From: Gordius sp. MW1
Taxonomy: Eukaryota > Nematomorpha > Gordioida > Gordea > Gordiidae
Length of the DNA: 64,000 nucleotides
Direction of reading: 5' to 3'
Assembly (NCBI GenBank): GCA_964036665.1
Contig: OZ038532.1
Coordinates: 10,620,537 to 10,684,536 of the forward strand
Made by a program: the position numbers and the translations under genes
Notes under the pieces: model-generated
The model's database searches: none
Seen by the model: only the letters and a program-made list of their open reading frames with translations
Told to the model about the DNA's origin: nothing
Shown here: positions 57,985-64,000 of the stretch, one piece after another
How positions within the stretch are numbered: position 1 is the stretch's first letter
Layout: each line of letters opens with the position of its first letter

Positions 57985-59190
57985 CTCCAATTAAATTAAT
58001 ATTTTGTTTTGTTAATACCATTGATAATATGACTTTTTGACCGTCCGCAGGCTACTGACCATTGAAAAAAATGACCATTGGCCAAGTAAATCGAAATTTT
58101 TTTTCGTTTTTGAATAGGTTAACATTGATAATTACCCTATGCCCTCCATACAAGGGCCTATGCATCTACTGATATGGGTCTCTATGCCCCTATTTAATTA
58201 AATGCTATGCAATTTATGGGCTCGCTTTCCATTTTAATTGCTATGCAATTTATGGGCTCACTTTCCATTTTGTTTGTCCGCCTATTCGGCGTGCTACACC
58301 GAATGTCTTGATATCTTGCACCGAAGTCTTGCACAGAATGTCTTGTCTCGTTGTTTACTCTAATTTTTGTTAATTTAACTAGTTTTTGGGTTCGAATCCC
58401 GGAGTTTTTTTTGACTCTTATGATTGTTCTTATTACTACCATTGATAATAAGACTTTTTGGCCGTCCGTTGGGTGCTGACCAATGAAAAAAATGACCATT
58501 GGCCAAAATGTGAATCCAAGTTTTTTTTCGTTTTTTTTTGACTATTATGATTGTTCCTGTTACTACCATTGCTATTATGACTTTTTGGCCGTCCGTTGGT
58601 TGCTGACCAATGGAATAAAATGACCACTGGCCAAATTGTGCTTCGAAAATTTTTTTTCGTTTTTTTTGACTATTATGAATTTATATCCACTTTTACCGTG
58701 TCCTGGCTGCTGACCAATGGAAAAAAATGACCATTGGCCAAAATGTGATTCGAAAATTTTTTTTTCGTTTTGTTTTGACTATTATGAATTTATATCCACT
58801 TTTACCGTGTCCTGGCTGCTGACTAATGGAAAAAAATGACCATTGGCCAAAATGTGATTCGAAATTTTTTTTTTCGTTTTTTTTTGACTCTTATGAATTT
58901 ATATCCACTTTTACCGTGTCCTGGCTGCTGACCAATGGAAAAAAATGACCATTGGCCAAAATGTGAATCGAAATTTTTTTTCCGTTTTTTTTGACTCTTA
59001 TGATTGTTCCTGTTAATACTATTGATAATATGACTTTTTGGCCGTCCGCTGGCTGCTGACCAATGGAATAAAATGACCATGGCCAAAGTGAGCATCAAAA
59101 ATTTTTTTCCCGTTTTTTTGGCTATCATTGACTTATAGAGTATCTGTTGGTACTGACCAATGAAAAAAAATGACCATTGGCCAAATTTTA
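57985..59190 (-). repeat. tandem GGCCAATGGTCA units, fourth array
   Basis: A partial 202 bp-type unit (57985-58190), two short ATTGCTATGCAATTTATGGG pieces, then about seven minus-strand units from 58400 to 59190. GGGTTCGAATCCCGGAG at 58387 is a perfect B-box-like word at the array border. Confidence 0.75.
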
Positions 59191-59537
59191 TATATAACCT
59201 AAAAATTTATTATAGATGGTCTAACAGACAGCCAACTATGTAATATATATTTTTAACCTTATAAATGCATATATATTTTTTTATTGGGTTAATATATTTC
59301 ATTTAATTAGATTGTGATTTCATAGAAAACCTAAAAAATAATATTAAAAAAATTAAGGTATTAGATTCTAATTTACGATACAATATATTGATAGAAAGTA
59401 ACACAAAATTCGAAACCTCCTTCAAAGGTATAATCATAGCCCGTTCTTTCTAATTAAATTCAATCTACTATTAAACTATTAAAACACGAATTGTACTTTA
59501 TTAGATGGCGCGCGTAAGTTTATATTCTTCTTCTTCT

Positions 59538-60893
59538 TTATCGTGTTGAAAATCCCACAGGCGTGGGGTAAGTTTTCAGCACCCTCTTCCATCTGAGTCG
59601 CGTACATGCCATGCCAATTTCCATCTGTTTGACGTCCATATCCTTTTCGACCAGTCGTTTCCAGGTGGCACGTGGTCTGCCCCTTCCTCTTCTTCCAGGC
59701 ACGTCCATCTCCAGCGTTCGCCGTGTGACATCGTCCTCGTCTCTTCGTAATACATGGCCGTACCACCGCAGTCGATTTTCTCTTAAGAAGTCCTTCGTCG
59801 CTTGTATACCCATCTTTGTCATCAAGGATTCGTTCGTCATGCGATCCAGCTTGGTGTAGCCTAAGCTCCATCGCACCATTCTCATTTCCGTGACTTGCAA
59901 GAGTTTCTCCTCCGCGGTGGTTACACCCCATGTTTCGCTCCCGTAAAGCAAGACCGGTCGCACGATGGTTTTGTACGCCTTGCTTTTCAACCAAATTGGT
60001 ATCTTTTTGTCACACATGACACCGGAGATGCTGCGCCACTTGAGCCATGCTTTCTTGATCCGAGAATGGACTTCGGCGGTATATCCTCCCTCTTGATGTA
60101 ATAGCGAGCCAAGATATGTGAACTTATCAACCTCCGTGTACATTGGACCGTCATTTTTGTGCATTTGCGGACTACCGCCCATCGTTTGCATGTAAACCGT
60201 TTTCTTGTCGCTGACCTTTAACCCGAAATTCGAAAAACGTTCTGACCATTTTTCCGCCTGATGAAAAACCCCTTCTCTTGTTTCATCGCATAGGACAATA
60301 TCATCGGCACATAGCATAGTCCAAGGGGCTGGCTTGTGCAAGTCCTTTGTTATTGTATCCATAATTAGATTAAACAAGAATGGGCTTAACGCTGACCCTT
60401 GATGTAGTCCAATCATTATTCGGAAGGGTTTCGTTTCTCCTACGGTAGTCCTAACAGATGCAACCGCGCCATTATACATTTCCTTGATAAGTCGAACATA
60501 TCCTTTGGGTACATTTCTGGCTCTAAGGGACCACCATATTAAGTCTCTCGGAACCTTATCGTAGGCCTTTTCTAAATCGATGAAGACCATGTGTAAGTTC
60601 TTTCTTATGTCGCCATATTTTTCCATCGTCTGCTTCAACGCAAAGATTGGATCCATCGTTGATTTACCGGCCACGAATCCAAACTGATTGGGCGAGAGAC
60701 AAACTTCATCATTGAGCCTTTTCACTAGCACCCTTTCTAGTAGTTTTAGTGAGTGGCAGGTCAACTTGATACCTCTAAAGTTGCCACATTCCTGCGCGTC
60801 TCCTTTGCCTTTGTATATGGGTATGATCGTACTTTCCCTCCATTGGTCAGGGATACGACTCTCATACAGCATAGCGTTAAATAAGCCTGTCAT
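59538..60893 (-). pseudogene. LINE reverse transcriptase ORF (451 codons open)
   Basis: RT blocks: NFRGIKLTCHSLKLLERVL, NQFGFVAGKSTMDPIF, MVFIDLEKAYDKVPRDLIWW (first Asp), GLHQGSALSPFLFNL, CADDIVL (Asp pair, about 60313-60300) and KTVYMQTMGG. The C-terminal WYGHVLRRDEDD and RRGRGRPRATWKRLVEKDM are typical of the RTE group. The frame is open for 451 codons but is cut from the upstream part of the polyprotein by a shift at 60893. Confidence 0.9.
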
Positions 60894-61808
60894 TATATCG
60901 ATTCCTTCTCCTTTGCACCCAAGCCAAGCTTCGATCGGTAATCATCAGGACCTAGCGCTTTCCCTTTCCGCATTTTCGTTAGTTGCGCTCCAACTTCATA
61001 AGCCTGCAATGGTAAAGTTAAGTTCGAGTTCGGTTCCACCCTCTCTAGCGGTCTTCTATCATTCGTTTTGTTCATCATATTTTGGAAATAATCTTTCCAT
61101 CTTTTGATGACTTCCTTCGGTTTGCACAACGTTCGTCCCTCTTCGCTTTTAATGACTTTCAGTGTCCCGACATCTCGACTTTTTTTCTCCCTAATCTTTG
61201 CGAGTTTATACATGACTATGTCGCCGCCCTTGGTATCGAGCTTGTTTGCCATCTCGGTGTAAGCCTGTTCTTCGCTATCGCAACCGCTATCTTAGCTTTG
61301 CGTTTCGCTTCACGATATGCCACGTAGTCTTCTCCTTTCTTCGTTTTGTACCATCGTAGGTACAACGCCTTCTTTTTTTCTATAGCCTCTTTGATTGAGT
61401 CATTCCACCACCATAGTTCACGCTTGTGAGCTCTGCCGCCCTTAGTTCGTCCCAAGATTTGAAAGGCTGTTTCCTTTAGAACATTTGCAACGGTGTCCCA
61501 CCTTTTGTTAATGTCGCCCCCCAAGCCCGCAACCTTCAAGAGCGGTCGAGCGTGAAACATTTCATTTGCACGATCATCCTTAGTACTTTGTCCTTGGCGT
61601 GTAGACTTTTCTCCTTTCGGGATAAATCTTTCTTGCTATATCGAGGACAACTGGCCGATGTTGTTTGGCGATTTCTTCCCCCGGTATAACCTTGCAATCT
61701 TTAACTTGCCACAAATTTTGCGCTTCACTAGGATGTAGTCGACCTGTGTAAGGTGATCCCCACTGCTGTACGTCGCTAAATGTTTGGTACGCTTCTGAAA
61801 GAAGGTAT

Positions 61809-62409
61809 TCACAATGGCATATCGTAAGCTTGCGTCATCTGTAGTAACTTCTCTCCCTCTTTATTCTTCACCCCATAGCCATGCCCGCCGTGATTTCGTT
61901 CGTACACGCCCCTTTCTTTCCCAACGTGCCCATTAAAGTCTGCTCCGATGATGAGATTCTCGTCAGGCTTCACGTAGCGTATTTCTTTTTCGAGCTTCTC
62001 ATAGAATTCGTCCTTCTCATTTTCGGAACATCCAACCTGGGGCGAATACGCACAAATAACATTGACAAGGCCGCCTTGATCCGCCAGCTTTATGCACATC
62101 AATCTATCCGAGCATCGTTTGACTTCGACTACCTTGTCCTTAAAGGAATCGCTAAGCACTATACCGACCCCGTTCTTCCGTGATGGGGAACCCGAGTAGT
62201 ATAGCTTGTAACCATCTCCTAGCTCCCTGGCTTTTGTTCCATGCCACCGCGTTTCTTGTAGACACGCTATGTGTATCCTTCGCCTTTTTATCGATGCTCT
62301 TCCCCGTCAGCGTACCCACATTCCAGCTGGCCACTCTTGTCCGTTTGACAACTAGATTCCTTAACCGCCTTCGTTGTGAGAGAGGCGGTAACCCTTGTAT
62401 ACTTTTCAC
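61809..62409 (-). pseudogene. LINE AP-type endonuclease, broken
   Basis: TRVASWNVGTLTGKS (N-terminal catalytic Asn, about 62350), VNVICAYSPQVG, IIGADFNGHVGKE (about 61940-61900) and HGGHGYGVKN. The two frames join with a shift near 62155. Such endonucleases nick the target for target-primed reverse transcription. Confidence 0.85.
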
Positions 62410-62689
62410 ATTGCACGGGCGGATGATGCAATGCGCGTAAGTTTATATAATTAGTAAAATTTTCTACGTGTTATAGATATTACAGCGCACGTGTGGCCGG
62501 GAAATGTCCGATATTTTTAAAACGAAAAGGTATTTTAGGAATCTGAAAAGGCTATTTTACCCCTGGCCGCCCTGGGCACCTACGGGTAAAGTCTCGAGCG
62601 AATCGGGCGGGTAGTTTCAGAATTTAGCCCTTTTTTAAAACTAAAAGGAATTTTTATTTTAGTTTTTTTTCTTTAAAATTAAATTAATA

Positions 62690-63110
62690 TTATGTTCTTG
62701 TTAATACCATTGATAATTTGACTTTTTGACCGTCCGCTGGCTACTGACCGATGAAATATATTGATTTTCTAAACATAAAACAGAACTTTATTATTTCATT
62801 ATCTATATAAATAACATAATAACTTCTACTATTTTAATACCAGCATGGTGTGACGGGTTATAGCGCACGGCTTGTAAACAGGGTGACCTGGATGTCCCAG
62901 GTTCAAGCTCGGGAGAGGGCAAAATTTTTATTTTTTTTTAAATTAAATTAATATTTTGTTCTTGTTAATATCATTGATAATATGACTTTTTGATCGTCCG
63001 CAGGCTACTGACCAATGGAAAAAATGACCATTGGCCAAATAAATCGAAATTTTTTTTCGTTTTTGAATTGGTTAACATTGATAATTACCCTATGCCCTCC
63101 CCTACAAGGG
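62690..63110 (-). repeat. partial GGCCAATGGTCA and 202 bp-type units
   Basis: Two partial units (62690-62760, 62940-63110) with ACCGTCCGCTGGCTACTGAC and ACCATTGGCCAAATAAATCG, on either side of the SINE-like piece. Confidence 0.65.
62846..62935 (+). mobile_element. tRNA-like SINE fragment
   Basis: GCATGGTGTGACGGGTTATAG resembles an A box region and CCCAGGTTCAAGCTCGGGAG contains the B box GGTTCAAGCTC. The stretch between can form a rough anticodon arm around CTTGTAAA, but the acceptor stem is poor, so a tRNA-derived SINE is more likely than a tRNA gene. Confidence 0.45.
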
Positions 63111-63124
63111 TCTATAACTAATTA

Positions 63125-63315
63125 TTTTGCATTTAATACCCCCCTATAGGCATTCTCGCCCCTTCCTACCTTTCTCGCCCATAAATTGCATAGCAAATAT
63201 GCTACGTTTATACGGAGTATAGATGAGTCGCCCCCCCTTCCCTTCCCCTACTCCCTTTCCCCTACTCCCCTTCCCCTACTCCCCTTCCCACGAGGGCCGA
63301 AGGCCCGAGTTTATA
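63125..63315 (-). repeat. hairpin module, copy 5
   Basis: From TTTAATACCCCCCTATAGGC to CACGAGGGCCGAAGGCCCGAG, with an expanded CTACTCCCCTTCCC tract. Confidence 0.7.
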
Positions 63316-63319
63316 TTTT

Positions 63320-63765
63320 ATTTTCTAATTTTGACCATCTTGTAGCCGGTCCCAAACTTTTGACGCTTGAAATTTGATGGATTTTAAAGGAGTGCACATT
63401 GTGAAATTGGTGATTTGGATTTCATATGGCGTCGAAATAGGTTTTTATGTTTTTTTACTAGTTTGGAGAAAAAAATTAATCGTTTGATAACATTATATCG
63501 ATAGAGAATTTTTTAGGAAAATAAACAAAATTAAAGAGGATAGCGACATTACTTTTAAAAATATAACAAGAAAAATCAATTAAATGCGCTCGGGGTGATT
63601 TTGACCCTTGGAACGTCCTTAACTTAAAATGTATTGGCCCAAAATGGCTAAAATTTTTATGACCATAATATAAGAAGCTTATATCTTTTCCAAAAATTAT
63701 CCAAATCTGAAATAATCGGTCGACATTTTTAAAGATTCGACATGAAATGCTTTTTCTGTTTGAAT
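63320..63765 (-). repeat. 430 bp inverted repeat, right copy
   Basis: Complement of 54690-55115: CCGGTCCCAAACTTTTGACG, CCTTGGAACGTCC and GTATTGGCCCAAAATGGC. About 8.2 kb of repeats lie between the copies. Confidence 0.7.
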
Positions 63766-63971
63766 TAGATTTACAACAAAAAAGCTCTTAATTATTAATT
63801 TCCTTTTCGCAAATTAACTTCCTTTAAAAAAACTTGATTGAGTATCTTTCCCACAATAATATTTGGCCTTCTAATACCTAGTAAATAGCAATTTTATAAA
63901 TCATAGGGGTACTTCTCTTCAGCAATCTGAATACTTGATTTCCCTTTCATATCTTGTTAAATTTAGCTTAG

Positions 63972-64000
63972 AGAACTGCAAAGTCACTTTTTTTACCCCG
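63972..64000 (+). mobile_element. start of a second hAT-like (CCCGA)n element
   Basis: AGAACTGCAAAGTCACTTTT then TTTACCCCG repeats the left end of the element at 1101 and runs off the window. Confidence 0.6.

Larger units (their letters stand above)
59526..62432 (-). mobile_element. RTE-type LINE, nearly complete, 16 bp target duplication
   Basis: GCGCGTAAGTTTATAT stands at both ends (59510-59525, 62433-62448). The 3' end (left) closes with AAAGAAGAAGAAGAATATA-like sequence, as RTE elements end in short simple repeats. Order on the minus strand: endonuclease (62409-61809), linker with MANKLDTKGGD (about 61250), RT, and the RLRWYGHVLRR tail. Length is about 2.9 kb. Breaks remain near 62155, 61800-61560, 61230 and 60893, so it is not intact, but it is the best copy in the window. 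Confidence 0.92.

Overview
The window is eukaryotic and almost certainly from an invertebrate animal. It is AT-rich and dense in transposons. It holds parts or wholes of three spliced genes with clear animal relatives: a TOG-array protein of the TOGARAM/crescerin type (+, 8289-19553), a CGRRF1-type membrane RING E3 ligase (-, 31171-20053) and a LanC-like glutathione-binding protein (+, from 53158). Introns are often very short (34-52 bp), with GT-AG borders. I could phase nearly all exon joins by hand. No bacterial-style genes, rRNA or intact tRNA genes were seen, and I cannot place the species.

Layout. 1-8288: AT-rich repeats, a PHD-finger transposase remnant, a 1.07 kb hAT-like element with (CCCGA)n termini, and a dead RTE-type LINE carrying an inserted MITE. 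8289-19553: TOGARAM-like gene, with several MITEs in its introns. 20053-31171: CGRRF1-like gene. Its largest located intron gap (20320-25594) holds a 3.2 kb palindrome built from three satellite-like modules; the next gap (25703-30000) holds a BED-finger hAT remnant, more of the same modules, a SINE-like copy and a MITE next to a splice donor. 32635-40616: a Ty3-type LTR retrotransposon (182/183 bp LTRs) with a second Ty3-type element (134 bp LTRs, perfect CTACT target duplication) nested in its pol. 40670-51860: decayed RTE-type LINE copies, one cut into four pieces by a chain of later insertions. Two of these are very large foldback elements (about 1.6-2.3 kb and 4.35 kb) sharing a poly-G/poly-C minisatellite. 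53158-54575: seven exons of the LanC-like gene; its 3' exons are not found. 54690-63765: a zone bounded by a diverged 430 bp inverted repeat, filled with the satellite modules, tRNA-like SINE pieces and a nearly complete 2.9 kb RTE-type LINE with a 16 bp target duplication. The window ends in a second copy of the hAT-like terminus seen at 1101.

The genes do not form a pathway cluster. The TOG protein is expected at cilia, CGRRF1 at the ER membrane and LANCL in the cytosol. The most unusual content is the foldback/minisatellite hAT elements and the modular palindromic repeat family.
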